Source of the DNA: Porphyromonadaceae bacterium | Lineage (GTDB): Bacteria > Bacteroidota > Bacteroidia > Bacteroidales > Dysgonomonadaceae | Direction: 5' to 3' | DNA: 44,073 nucleotides | Assembly: GCA_003517675.1 (NCBI GenBank) | Contig: DPAC01000030.1 | Coordinates: 1-44,073 of the forward strand | Shown here: piece by piece, positions 32,331-40,759 of the stretch | How positions within the stretch are numbered: the first letter of the stretch is position 1 | Layout of the letters: every line of letters starts with the position of its first letter | Position numbers and translations under genes: made by a program | The notes under the pieces: model-generated | Database searches by the model: none | What the model was told of the DNA's origin: nothing | What the model saw: only the letters and a program-made list of their open reading frames with translations

Positions 32331-33104
32331 ATGAAGCAACTCGATTTCACCGTTCGTTCAAATGAACAACTGAATGATCAGACCCATCTGTTAAAGGTTG
32401 CCCCATGGGGCAATGAGCAACTGCCGGAGATGTTTCCGGGACAGTTTGTGCAGATTCTGGTGGAGAATGCACCCCATACATTCCTGAGAAGACCCATTTC
32501 GATCAACTTCATTGTTCCTGAAAAAAACGAAATATGGCTGTTGGTAGAGGCTGTGGGTGAAGGGACCCGCAAGATCTGCAAATTGAGAAGCGGAGAGAGG
32601 CTTAACCTGCTCCTACCGCTGGGGAACAGTTTCACGATCCCATCACTACCAGGAAATTATCTCTTGGTGGGTGGCGGCGTAGGTACGGCTCCGCTCCTTT
32701 TCCTGGCAAAGAAGCTCCATGAGAGTGGATATACCGCTGATTTCCTGCTGGGAGGAGCATCCGAAAAAAACATCCTGCAGCGATCCGATTTTAAAAAGTA
32801 TGGCACACTTTATTTCACAACCGAAGATGGTTCACTCGGTGAGAAAGGATATGTGACCCATCACCCACTGTTGCAGGATAAAAAATATGACTTCATCTTC
32901 ACCTGTGGTCCCAAACCAATGATGGAAGCGGTGGCACGCTACGCCAGTGAGAGAGCGATCGGCTGTGAGGTATCACTCGAGAACCTGATGGCTTGCGGCT
33001 TTGGCGCCTGCCTATGCTGCGTGGAAAAGACAAAACGGGGTCACATCTGTGCCTGCACCGAGGGACCGGTATTGGACATAAATGAATTGACATGGCTCGA
33101 TTAG
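32331..33104 (+). CDS. pyrK: Dihydroorotate dehydrogenase B, electron-transfer subunit
   Basis: A 257-residue FAD/2Fe-2S subunit that passes electrons from PyrD to NAD in pyrimidine synthesis. The FAD-binding part shows [19 protein letters not shown] followed by PISINFI. The NAD-binding part has [20 protein letters not shown] and [17 protein letters not shown]. The four cysteines of the iron-sulphur cluster lie in [19 protein letters not shown] and the following CACTEGPV. It overlaps pyrD by 13 bases, which indicates translational coupling and the usual heterotetramer. Confidence 0.95.
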   Translation: MKQLDFTVRSNEQLNDQTHLLKVAPWGNEQLPEMFPGQFVQILVENAPHTFLRRPISINFIVPEKNEIWLLVEAVGEGTRKICKLRSGERLNLLLPLGNSFTIPSLPGNYLLVGGGVGTAPLLFLAKKLHESGYTADFLLGGASEKNILQRSDFKKYGTLYFTTEDGSLGEKGYVTHHPLLQDKKYDFIFTCGPKPMMEAVARYASERAIGCEVSLENLMACGFGACLCCVEKTKRGHICACTEGPVLDINELTWLD

Positions 33105-34006
33105 AAATAACCATTGGCAGCATGAAGTTGCGCAACCCGGTGATGACCGCTTCCGGTACTTTCGGATACGGTACGGAATATACCGATTTCATGGATCTGG
33201 GGCGGATCGGTGGCATTTTTGTGAAAGGAACCACCCTGGAGCCGCGACAAGGCAACGACTACCCCAGGATGGCAGAGACACCCTCTGGCATGCTCAACGC
33301 CGTTGGTCTCCAGAATAAGGGGGTGGATTATTTCGTGGAGCAGATCTACCCGGTCATCAAGGATTACAACACCCACATGATCGTCAACGTATCAGGCTCT
33401 ACCGTTGAAGATTATGTAGCATGCAGCGAGAAACTGGTGGGACTGGAGAAGATCCCTGCCATTGAACTTAACATCTCCTGCCCCAACGTGAAAGAAGGTG
33501 GGATGGCTTTCGGTACCTCCTGCTCGTCGGCAGCTCAGGTCACTAGGGCGGTAAGGGATGTATTTCCCGGTACCCTGATCGTAAAACTTACACCCAACGT
33601 GACCGACATCACAGAGATCGCCCGCGCGGTGGAGGCGGAGGGTGCCGACTCGGTATCACTTGTAAACACTTTTCTGGGAATGGCCATTGATGCTGAGAGC
33701 AGACGACCGAAACTCTCAACGGTGACCGGGGGGCTCTCCGGACCCTGCATCAAACCCATCGCACTGCGGATGGTTTGGCAGGTTTATCACGCGGTATCCA
33801 TACCGGTGATCGGCATGGGAGGTATCTGCAACTGGCAGGATGCCATTGAGTTCATCCTGGCTGGTGCCACCGCTCTGCAGGTGGGGACCTGTAACTTTAT
33901 CGACCCCTCCGCTTCGGTCAAGATTGTGGAAGGAATCGAAGAGTACCTGTTGCGCCATCAGATCGATTCGGTGACCGAACTGATTGGAGCCCTGGAAATA
34001 TCCTGA
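33092..34006 (+). CDS. pyrD: Dihydroorotate dehydrogenase B, catalytic subunit
   Basis: A 304-residue FMN-binding TIM-barrel enzyme that oxidises dihydroorotate to orotate. The catalytic base is Cys130 in [13 protein letters not shown], which marks the class 1B, NAD-linked form that pairs with PyrK. Other signatures are [58 protein letters not shown] and [20 protein letters not shown]. It is cytoplasmic. The start overlaps the end of pyrK. Confidence 0.97.
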   Translation: MARLEITIGSMKLRNPVMTASGTFGYGTEYTDFMDLGRIGGIFVKGTTLEPRQGNDYPRMAETPSGMLNAVGLQNKGVDYFVEQIYPVIKDYNTHMIVNVSGSTVEDYVACSEKLVGLEKIPAIELNISCPNVKEGGMAFGTSCSSAAQVTRAVRDVFPGTLIVKLTPNVTDITEIARAVEAEGADSVSLVNTFLGMAIDAESRRPKLSTVTGGLSGPCIKPIALRMVWQVYHAVSIPVIGMGGICNWQDAIEFILAGATALQVGTCNFIDPSASVKIVEGIEEYLLRHQIDSVTELIGALEIS

Positions 34007-34008
34007 GA

Positions 34009-34113
34009 ATGTCAAAATGTAGTTTTTTACGGGAATATTTTTGACAAAATGAATATTAGTGCTATCTTTGTCATTCCAAATTGATTCATAATAGATAGAT
34101 CACATGTCAAAAT
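34009..34113. promoter_or_regulatory. Three TGTCAAAA words around the asnA promoter
   Basis: ATGTCAAAAT occurs at 34009-34018 and again at 34104-34113, where it covers the asnA start codon. TGTCAAAA also occurs inverted at 34039-34046, overlapping the -33 element. Together they could be operator sites, but the second direct copy is coding and may be chance. Confidence 0.35.
34040..34070 (+). promoter_or_regulatory. Strong Bacteroidetes-type promoter for asnA
   Basis: TTTG at 34040-34043 and TATCTTTG at 34063-34070 are 19 bases apart, a full consensus match. The ATG is 34 bases downstream. Confidence 0.8.
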
Positions 34114-35141
34114 TGCAAATTCCCGATGGCTATACACCGTTGTTGAATCTCAAGCAGACCGAGATGGGAATCAAGAGCATCAAGGATTTTTTTCAGATCA
34201 ATCTCTCATCAGAGCTACGGCTGCGGAGAGTCACAGCCCCACTGTTCGTGGAGAGCGGTACCGGAATCAATGATGACCTGAACGGTGTGGAACGACCGGT
34301 ACGTTTTCCCATCAGGGATATGAACGACAAGCATGCGGAGATCGTACATTCGCTGGCCAAATGGAAGCGGTTGACACTGGCAGAATATGAGATTGAAGAA
34401 GGGTTTGGCATCTACACCGATATGAATGCCATCAGGGCTGATGAAGAACTGGATAACCTGCATTCACTCTATGTGGACCAATGGGATTGGGAACTGGTGA
34501 TCGGTGAGCAGGATCGTACGGTGGCTTTCCTCAAGAATGTAGTCAGGAGGATCTATGCTGCCATGTTGCGAACCGAATACCTGGTCTATGAACTCTTTCC
34601 CGCCATCACCCCCCAGTTGCCGCCGGAGATTACCTTTATTCATGCTGAAGAGCTGCTGCAACGCTATCCCACTCTCGATGCCAAGCAGCGGGAAGATGCC
34701 ATCACTAAAGCGTTCGGGGCGGTCTTTATCATCGGCATCGGTGCCCCCCTGAGCAACGGTGAACCGCACGACGGCCGGGCTCCCGATTATGATGACTGGA
34801 GCACGATTGGTGAGGATGGTTACCCCGGACTGAATGGCGATCTGTTGGTATGGAACCCGGTACTGATGAAATCGGTTGAGCTATCTTCCATGGGGATCCG
34901 GGTTGATGCTACTGCACTGGCCTACCAGCTCAAGGTACGCGGCAAGGAGGAACGTCTTTCACTCTACTTTCACCAACGACTGATGAACAATGAGTTGCCA
35001 CTATCCATCGGGGGAGGCATCGGTCAGTCGCGCCTTTGCATGTATTATCTCCGCAAGGCGCATATCGGTGAGATCCAGGCAAGCCTCTGGCCCTGTGAAA
35101 TGCGCGAGCAGGCTAAAGAACAGGGGGTATTCCTCATCTGA
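34104..35141 (+). CDS. asnA: Aspartate--ammonia ligase
   Basis: A 345-residue ammonia-dependent asparagine synthetase, which makes asparagine from aspartate with ATP cleaved to AMP and PPi. The fold is that of a class II tRNA synthetase. Signatures are KQTEMGIKSIKDFFQINLSS, RVTAPLFVESGTGINDDLNG, HSLAKWKRLTLAEYEIEEGF, YVDQWDWELVIGEQDR, SSMGIRVDATALAYQL and LPLSIGGGIGQSRLCMYYLR with IGEIQASLWPCEMREQA at the end. Length is typical. It has its own promoter and terminator. Confidence 0.97.
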   Translation: MSKLQIPDGYTPLLNLKQTEMGIKSIKDFFQINLSSELRLRRVTAPLFVESGTGINDDLNGVERPVRFPIRDMNDKHAEIVHSLAKWKRLTLAEYEIEEGFGIYTDMNAIRADEELDNLHSLYVDQWDWELVIGEQDRTVAFLKNVVRRIYAAMLRTEYLVYELFPAITPQLPPEITFIHAEELLQRYPTLDAKQREDAITKAFGAVFIIGIGAPLSNGEPHDGRAPDYDDWSTIGEDGYPGLNGDLLVWNPVLMKSVELSSMGIRVDATALAYQLKVRGKEERLSLYFHQRLMNNELPLSIGGGIGQSRLCMYYLRKAHIGEIQASLWPCEMREQAKEQGVFLI

Positions 35142-35168
35142 CGATGCACCCGTAAAAAAGGATTTGAG

Positions 35169-35196
35169 AATCTCTCCCTGTTTGGGAGGGATTTTT
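35169..35196 (+). terminator. Terminator after asnA
   Basis: AATCTCTCCC (35169-35178) pairs with GGGAGGGATT (35184-35193) with one G-T wobble across a 5-base loop, followed by T residues. Confidence 0.85.
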
Positions 35197-35251
35197 CTTT
35201 GTATATTGAGAAGGTTTGTCTATTTTCGCAGTGAGTTAATCGCATGATCAT

Positions 35252-35914
35252 ATGGATGTGAAAATAGAAGAGAGCTGGAAGAGGGTGTTGCAGGATGAGT
35301 TTGAGCAGCCCTATTTCGAGCAGCTGACCCGCTTTGTACGTCAGGCTTATCGTACCTCAACCATCTATCCCCCGGCAAAATTGATCTTCAGCGCTTTTGA
35401 CAGCTGCCCCTTTCACCAGGTGAAAGTGGTGATCGTGGGGCAGGATCCCTATCACCAGCCGGGACAGGCGCATGGTCTCTGCTTCTCGGTCTCTGATGGA
35501 GTCCCCTTTCCTCCCTCCCTGCAGAATATATTCAAGGAGCTACAGTCCGACCTGGGCAAACCGGTTCCCGCTTCGGGTAACCTGGAAAAGTGGGCAGGAG
35601 AGGGGGTGCTCCTGCTCAATGCAATCCTCACGGTGCAGGCCAACCGGGCAGGATCACACCAGGGGAAAGGATGGGAACGGTTTACCGATACGGTCATCCG
35701 CCGGCTGGCAGCTGAACGGGAGCACCTGGTCTTCATGCTTTGGGGTGCTTATGCACAACGAAAAGGGGAAGGGATAGATGCGAATAGGCATCTTCTCCTT
35801 AAATCACCACACCCTTCGCCGCTCTCTGCCCACCGTGGATTCTTTGGAAACCACCATTTTAGCAAGGCCAATGCCTATCTGCTGGCTCACGGAAAGCAAC
35901 CCATCGCGTGGTGA
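35252..35914 (+). CDS. ung: Uracil-DNA glycosylase, family 1
   Basis: A 220-residue repair enzyme that removes uracil from DNA. The catalytic motif VIVGQDPYHQPGQAHGLCFS (Asp65) is complete, followed by PFPPSLQNIFKEL, the VLLLNAILTVQANRAGSHQG segment, VFMLWGAYAQRKG and the minor-groove loop SPHPSPLSAHRGFFGNHHF. Length is standard. It is 110 bases after asnA and convergent with sufB, with only 34 bases between them and no clear terminator. Confidence 0.97.
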   Translation: MDVKIEESWKRVLQDEFEQPYFEQLTRFVRQAYRTSTIYPPAKLIFSAFDSCPFHQVKVVIVGQDPYHQPGQAHGLCFSVSDGVPFPPSLQNIFKELQSDLGKPVPASGNLEKWAGEGVLLLNAILTVQANRAGSHQGKGWERFTDTVIRRLAAEREHLVFMLWGAYAQRKGEGIDANRHLLLKSPHPSPLSAHRGFFGNHHFSKANAYLLAHGKQPIAW

Positions 35915-35948
35915 TCACCATTCTGGTTGATGCAAGAAGATCTTTTGG

Positions 35949-37400
35949 TCATCCCACACTTCCCTCAAGGGAGATCTGCAGGAGCTTCTGCGCCTCGACT
36001 GCAAACTCCATGGGGAGCTTGTTCACCACTTCTTTCACATAACCGTTCACAATCAATCCAATTGCCTCCTCTTCACCCAACCCCCGTTGGTTACAGTAGA
36101 AGATCTGATCTTCACTGATCTTGGAGGTGGTTGCTTCATGTTCCAGGATGGCAGTCGGGTTCTGGATATCGGTATAAGGGAAGGTATGGGCTCCACAGTG
36201 GTCGGTAAGCAGCAGGCTGTCGCACTGTGAATGGTTGCGGGCATTATCCGCTTTCTTGCTCACTTTCACCAGTCCGCGGTAGCTGTTCTGGCTGCTACCT
36301 GCCGAGATCCCCTTTGAGACAATGCGGCTGCGGGTGTTCTTTCCCAGGTGGATCATCTTGGTACCGGTATCGGCCTGTTGGAAGTTGTTGGTCACCGCCA
36401 CCGAATAGAACTCACCCACCGAGTAGTCGCCAGCAAGGATACAGGAGGGGTACTTCCAGGTGATGGCTGAGCCGGTCTCCACTTGCGTCCAGGAGATCTT
36501 GGAGTGATTGCCCTTACAGAGTCCCCGTTTGGTGACGAAGTTGTAAACCCCTCCCTTGCCATGCTTGTCGCCGGGATACCAGTTCTGCACAGTAGAATAT
36601 TTCACCTCCGCATTCTCCAGAGCGATGATCTCCACAATGGCAGCATGCAGCTGGTTCTCATCGCGCATTGGTGCGGTACACCCCTCCAGGTAGCTTACAT
36701 AGGCTTCATCGTCGGCCACAATCAGGGTGCGTTCAAACTGGCCCGTGTTGGCCGTGTTGATACGGAAGTAGGTAGAGAGCTCCATCGGGCATCGCACTCC
36801 TTTGGGAATGTAAACAAAGGAGCCATCGCTGAAGACCGCCGAGTTGAGCGCCGCATAGTAGTTATCCTTGTAGGGGACCACCGTACCCAAATATTTCTTC
36901 ACCAGATCGGGGTGATGCTTTACCGCCTCGCTGAATGAACTGAAGATGATTCCTTTTTCTGCTAGCACCTCCTTGAAGGTGGTTTTAACGGATACACTGT
37001 CCATCACCGCATCCACTGCCACACCGGTGAGCTGTTTCTGCTCTTCCAACGGTATGCCCAGTCGTTCAAAAGTTTTGAGTAACTCCGGATCCACTTCGTC
37101 GAGGCTCTTGGCCGTTTTACGCTTGGTGGGATCGGCATAATAGATGATATTCTGAAAATCGATGGGGGGAATTTTCAGGTGTGCCCACTCCGGCTGCTTC
37201 ATGGTGAGCCAGTGGCGATATGCTTTCAGCCGGAACTCAAGCAGCCACTCCGGTTCCGCTTTCTTTGAGGAAATCAGCCGGATGACCTCTTCGTTGAGTC
37301 CCTTGTCAATCACTTCGGTCACCACATCGGTAGTGAAACCAAATTTATATTCTTGTGTCGTTAAATCGTTTAATATCTGATCCTGATCCAGTTCTTGCAT
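35949..37400 (-). CDS. sufB: Fe-S cluster assembly scaffold protein SufB
   Basis: A 483-residue SufB, the core scaffold of the SUF iron-sulphur assembly system. The ATG at 37400 gives [21 protein letters not shown], and the frame is open further up without supporting features. Signatures are [118 protein letters not shown] and [20 protein letters not shown]. sufC and sufD do not follow, since ung lies immediately downstream on the other strand. The remaining SUF genes must be elsewhere if the system is complete. Confidence 0.97.
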   Translation of the reverse strand: MQELDQDQILNDLTTQEYKFGFTTDVVTEVIDKGLNEEVIRLISSKKAEPEWLLEFRLKAYRHWLTMKQPEWAHLKIPPIDFQNIIYYADPTKRKTAKSLDEVDPELLKTFERLGIPLEEQKQLTGVAVDAVMDSVSVKTTFKEVLAEKGIIFSSFSEAVKHHPDLVKKYLGTVVPYKDNYYAALNSAVFSDGSFVYIPKGVRCPMELSTYFRINTANTGQFERTLIVADDEAYVSYLEGCTAPMRDENQLHAAIVEIIALENAEVKYSTVQNWYPGDKHGKGGVYNFVTKRGLCKGNHSKISWTQVETGSAITWKYPSCILAGDYSVGEFYSVAVTNNFQQADTGTKMIHLGKNTRSRIVSKGISAGSSQNSYRGLVKVSKKADNARNHSQCDSLLLTDHCGAHTFPYTDIQNPTAILEHEATTSKISEDQIFYCNQRGLGEEEAIGLIVNGYVKEVVNKLPMEFAVEAQKLLQISLEGSVG

Positions 37401-37502
37401 AATGATCGTGAAATGTTTGAGGTCGTTGCGACCAGCATGAATAAAGAGGGCGGAAAACTTCCAGCCGATATCTGGTAACAACCGTAAGTCCGCTTTTGTT
37501 GT

Positions 37503-37520
37503 AAAAAGGCAGCCCTTTTT
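37503..37520 (-). terminator. Hairpin with A/T flanks between sufB and the lipoprotein gene
   Basis: AAAAAGG pairs with CCTTTTT across a 4-base loop. Read on the minus strand it ends in a T-run and can end the pheS-DUF4831-DUF3298 transcript. It also lies about 100 bases upstream of sufB. Confidence 0.55.
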
Positions 37521-37555
37521 CATCAATTTAACCGATCTCCCATGAGGAAACGCAA

Positions 37556-37604
37556 CCAGAACAGTTGGTTTCTGGCTGATCTTTTTAAGAGCGGAGAGAT
37601 CAGC
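37556..37604. repeat. Two adjacent inverted repeats after the DUF3298 gene
   Basis: CCAGAA (37556-37561) pairs with TTCTGG (37570-37575), and GCTGATCT (37575-37582) pairs with AGATCAGC (37597-37604). The two hairpins share one G. They lie just downstream of the minus-strand lipoprotein stop and may protect the 3' end or help termination. Confidence 0.55.
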
Positions 37605-37613
37605 AGAACCGCT

Positions 37614-38474
37614 TTATGGCTCTTTTGTGAAGTAGCGGCTGATGACACTCCCCGGTAACAGCAATTCCCTGAGCTTGGGGTATGGAATGGTCACATCGAT
37701 GACACCCATGGCATAGGGTGCGATCTCATACTGGTTATAGGTGTAGTGTATGGCGGTGTCGTTCAACCAGAAGTTGTTGTTGGGGACGATATCCTCAATG
37801 GTGAAGAACCCTTTTGTCAGCAACGAATCGGGCTCCGTAACGGCATGATCTGCCATCAGCTGAGCCACGATGATCTCCGAGAGCGGACGGTAATATCCCG
37901 GCAGGAACAGATCCTCTTCGGTGAGGGTCGTGAGGCTGTTCAGGTCGATATTGGTATGGGTGATCCTGTGCGATCCATGCGCTCCCCCCTCGTAATCGCT
38001 GTATGAGACGCTGTAGCCCAACAGTGAGTCGCTCACGAAGATCAGCTTGTTGCCAATATCCAGCGTATACCAGTACCATGCCGGTATCTCTCCGTTCAGC
38101 ATCGCCTGATCCGCGTAGAAGCTGCCTGTGAGAGAGCGGTACCGCTCACGGTAGTGATCGGTGTAGAGAGAAACAGCTTCCACTGGTGAGAGGGTGTCAT
38201 AACGGATATCGCCGAAGAACGTGCCGGTGAAGATCTGCTGCAGGCGTGCAAGCGAGGATTCATCCCTGAATCTCACGGGATAGGTGAAGGAGAGGCTCAG
38301 CTCGGCGTAGGGCAGGGTGGTGTCGTTCAACGACAGGAGCGGGATCTGCTCATTCACCACCACCGAATCGAACAGAACTGCGTTCCGGCCTTTGCCGGAA
38401 CGCTCCTGGCAGGAGCTCACCATCATGAGTGTGACTGACAGCAGGAGAAAGAGGTTGCATTGTTTGATCTGCAT
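37614..38474 (-). CDS. DUF3298 (RsiV-like) lipoprotein, copy 2
   Basis: A 286-residue lipoprotein with lipobox VSSC (Cys22) and the same layout as the gene at 13269. LSFTYPVRFRDESSLARLQ and SPVEAVSLYTDHYRERYRS match the N-terminal DUF4163-like part. YSVSYSDYEGGAHGSHRITH, FTIEDIVPNNNFWLNDTAIH and DVTIPYPKLRELLLPGSVIS match the DUF3298 part. The GGAHG and PNNNFWLND motifs, which are hallmarks of DUF3298, are kept better here than in copy 1. It starts 8 bases after the stop of the DUF4831 gene, so it belongs to the pheS operon. Function is unknown; peptidoglycan or lysozyme binding is only a guess from the RsiV relation. Confidence 0.88.
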   Translation of the reverse strand: MQIKQCNLFLLLSVTLMMVSSCQERSGKGRNAVLFDSVVVNEQIPLLSLNDTTLPYAELSLSFTYPVRFRDESSLARLQQIFTGTFFGDIRYDTLSPVEAVSLYTDHYRERYRSLTGSFYADQAMLNGEIPAWYWYTLDIGNKLIFVSDSLLGYSVSYSDYEGGAHGSHRITHTNIDLNSLTTLTEEDLFLPGYYRPLSEIIVAQLMADHAVTEPDSLLTKGFFTIEDIVPNNNFWLNDTAIHYTYNQYEIAPYAMGVIDVTIPYPKLRELLLPGSVISRYFTKEP

Positions 38475-38482
38475 GATTGTAG

Positions 38483-39562
38483 TTACTGTATAATCTGTTT
38501 GATGGCACCCAGCTCAGGGTAGAAAATAACTTTGATGGGCTGCTTCATATTTTCGAACATTCGTTTAGCCAATACCTCTTTCGATCCGTATTGTACCACA
38601 TCCACCTCTTTCTCCAGGAGAGTCTCGTGCCGGAATTCGATTGTGAGATCTGCCTTCCCGGGGATGTTGTAAACCAGTCCTCTGCTCAGCTTCTCCTCCA
38701 GCTTCTTCTGCTCTCTCTCCGAAAGGTTCATCGCCACCCTGGGTGTTTTGTTCCGCAGCGAGAAGTAGATTGGTTCTCCCGCCAGGTTGTCGGCATCCAC
38801 CGGTCCCAGCAGTTTCGAGAAGCGTGCAACCACATGCCGGTCAATGTTGGCCGAATCGGGTATCACCCTGTAACTCACTTTCAGGTATTCAACATCGGTG
38901 GTACCGGTGAAGAGTCCGGTCAGCGCCTTCTCCTGCAGGTCGATCTGATCCATCACCACCTTGTAGGCGGTGCCATCAGGGGGCATGCTCTCCGCTTCCC
39001 CGGTGAGAATATCGTTGCGGCTGCGGCGCAGGTCGAAGATCTGACGGGCCACCAGCTCCGCCTGCTTAGCTGTGGAGCCCGCCATCAACGTCTCCTGGGT
39101 GAAGTAACGACGGGGGTTCAGATCGGCTGTTTCACTTGCGGGAAGGTCAACATCGTTCCCATCACTTATCTCTCCCTCGCTGTTGACGGCGAGGATCACC
39201 CCATCCTCGCGTAGAGTGAGGTAAGGCTCCAATGTCTTGTCCTTGAATTCGATCATATAGGATTGATCCTTGTCGGCGACACCCTTGTTCACTACGGTCA
39301 GATCTTCCAGCGTGTAGAGGGTATGGTCTTCCGTGATCGGATCATTGATGCCGAGGTAGGCCTTGGCATAGGTGTAGAAATCTCCGCGCCGGTAGTGGCT
39401 CTTCTTGACCAGCAGGGTGATTTCAAATGAGCTCTTAGGGAGCGTGTAAACCACACCGTAGTCGTTTGCCCTTACGGCATTTACACGGATTGTCTTCTGT
39501 GCATACAGGCTACTGCCTGTCACCAGCATCATAAGTGAAATAAAAAAGCTTGCACGTCTCAT
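38483..39562 (-). CDS. DUF4831 family exported protein
   Basis: A 359-residue exported protein. The ATG at 39562 starts a signal peptide (FFISLMMLVTGSSLYAQ); a start at 39586 is also open. The mature part matches DUF4831: YGVVYTLPKSSFEITLLVKK, GDFYTYAKAYLGINDPITED, DGVILAVNSEG, ARQIFDLRRSRNDILTGEAE, and VARFSKLLGPVDADNLAGEP. This family is confined mostly to Bacteroidales and has no known function. It is 29 bases downstream of pheS and 8 bases upstream of the DUF3298 gene. Confidence 0.88.
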   Translation of the reverse strand: MRRASFFISLMMLVTGSSLYAQKTIRVNAVRANDYGVVYTLPKSSFEITLLVKKSHYRRGDFYTYAKAYLGINDPITEDHTLYTLEDLTVVNKGVADKDQSYMIEFKDKTLEPYLTLREDGVILAVNSEGEISDGNDVDLPASETADLNPRRYFTQETLMAGSTAKQAELVARQIFDLRRSRNDILTGEAESMPPDGTAYKVVMDQIDLQEKALTGLFTGTTDVEYLKVSYRVIPDSANIDRHVVARFSKLLGPVDADNLAGEPIYFSLRNKTPRVAMNLSEREQKKLEEKLSRGLVYNIPGKADLTIEFRHETLLEKEVDVVQYGSKEVLAKRMFENMKQPIKVIFYPELGAIKQIIQ

Positions 39563-39591
39563 ATGGTGTGATCGTTGGTTTCTCATTCAAT

Positions 39592-40611
39592 TCAGTGTGC
39601 CGCCCGAAACTGCTCCAGAAAACGAAGATCGTTCTCCGAGAACATCCGCAGATCTTTTACCTGGTATTTCAGGTTGGTGATCCGCTCAATACCCATCCCC
39701 AGTGCATATCCGGTATATTCTTTGCTGTTGATGCCACAGTTCTCCAACACGTTGGGATCAACCATGCCGCAACCCAGTATCTCCACCCATCCGGTATGCT
39801 TGCAGAAAGGACAACCCTCGCCCCCGCAGATGTTACAGGAGATATCCATCTCGGCACTCGGCTCGGTGAAGGGGAAGTAGGAGGGGCGGAGCCGGATCTT
39901 TGTTCCGGCACCGAACATCTCCCTGGCAAAAAAGAGCAGCGCCTGCTTCAGATCGGCAAACGATACATCCTTGTCGATGTAGAGCGCCTCCACCTGGTGA
40001 AAGAAACAGTGGGCACGATAGGAGATCGCCTCATTGCGGTAGACCCTTCCCGGGCAGATGATCCGGATGGGAGGATCTGTCTGCTCCATCACCCTTGTCT
40101 GTACCGACGAAGTGTGCGTGCGCAACACCACCTGCGGGTCATGCTGGATGAAGAAGGTGTCCTGCATGTCACGCGCCGGATGATCGTCGGCGAAGTTGAG
40201 CGAGGAGAAGACATGCCAGTCATCCTCCACCTCGGGCCCCTCGGCAATGGTGAACCCCAGTCGTTTGAAGATGTCACAGATCTCCTCCCGCACAATCGAG
40301 AGGGGGTGGCGGGTACCCAGTGCTACCGGGTAGGCTGTCCGTGACAGATCGACAGCCCCTGTGGCGCTGCCTTTCTGCGCGAACCGATTTTTCAACTGTT
40401 CTATCCGTTCGGTGGCTGCCTGTTTCAAGGCGTTCATTTTCATGCCTACCTCTCTCTTCTGGTCAGCCGGGACATCGCGGAACTCATTCATCATGGAAGA
40501 GATGATTCCTTTTTTGCTCAGGTATCTGATGCGGAGCGCCTCCACCTCCTCGGCGGTGGAGGCTGTCAGTTGCTCAATCTCGGTGAGCAGTGCCTCTATC
40601 TTTTCTTGCAT
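39592..40611 (-). CDS. pheS: Phenylalanine--tRNA ligase alpha subunit
   Basis: A 339-residue catalytic subunit of the heterotetrameric PheRS, which charges tRNA-Phe. The N-terminal coiled coil (about 1-85) precedes the class II catalytic core. Motifs include GTRHPLSIVREEICDIFKRL, GFTIAEGPEVEDDWHVF, NFADDHPARDMQDTFFIQ, the class II motif 2 region ICPGRVYRNEAISYRAHCFF, PSYFPFTEPSAEMDISCNIC and the motif 3 end YALGMGIERITNLKYQVKDL. Two CxxC pairs in the CNICGGEGCPFCKHTGW stretch form the zinc-like site common in this branch. pheT is not adjacent and must be elsewhere. It heads an operon with two envelope genes. Confidence 0.97.
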   Translation of the reverse strand: MQEKIEALLTEIEQLTASTAEEVEALRIRYLSKKGIISSMMNEFRDVPADQKREVGMKMNALKQAATERIEQLKNRFAQKGSATGAVDLSRTAYPVALGTRHPLSIVREEICDIFKRLGFTIAEGPEVEDDWHVFSSLNFADDHPARDMQDTFFIQHDPQVVLRTHTSSVQTRVMEQTDPPIRIICPGRVYRNEAISYRAHCFFHQVEALYIDKDVSFADLKQALLFFAREMFGAGTKIRLRPSYFPFTEPSAEMDISCNICGGEGCPFCKHTGWVEILGCGMVDPNVLENCGINSKEYTGYALGMGIERITNLKYQVKDLRMFSENDLRFLEQFRAAH

Positions 40612-40644
40612 ACTGTATCTTCACTTATCAATCTCAAAACAGCA

Positions 40645-40652
40645 CAAAATTA
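40645..40652 (-). promoter_or_regulatory. -7 element for pheS operon
   Basis: CAAAATTA on the plus strand reads TAATTTTG on the minus strand, 33 bases upstream of the pheS ATG. No clear -33 element is seen. Confidence 0.5.
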
Positions 40653-40706
40653 CATTATTTCCCGCTATTTATCCCACTTTTCCGGGAAAGATTTACCGTG
40701 AAGGGA

Positions 40707-40737
40707 TTGATTGCAAGCAGTAAATTTGTACATTTGC
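40707..40737 (+). promoter_or_regulatory. Promoter for tilS
   Basis: TTG at 40707-40709 and TACATTTGC at 40729-40737 are 19 bases apart. A second TAAATTTG lies at 40721-40728. Confidence 0.65.
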
Positions 40738-40745
40738 CGGGTAAA

Positions 40746-40752
40746 GAGGAGG
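40746..40752 (+). promoter_or_regulatory. Strong Shine-Dalgarno sequence before tilS
   Basis: GAGGAGG lies about 8 bases before the ATG at 40760. Bacteroidetes rarely rely on such sites, so this one stands out and supports the chosen start. Confidence 0.6.
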
Positions 40753-40759
40753 AAACTTC

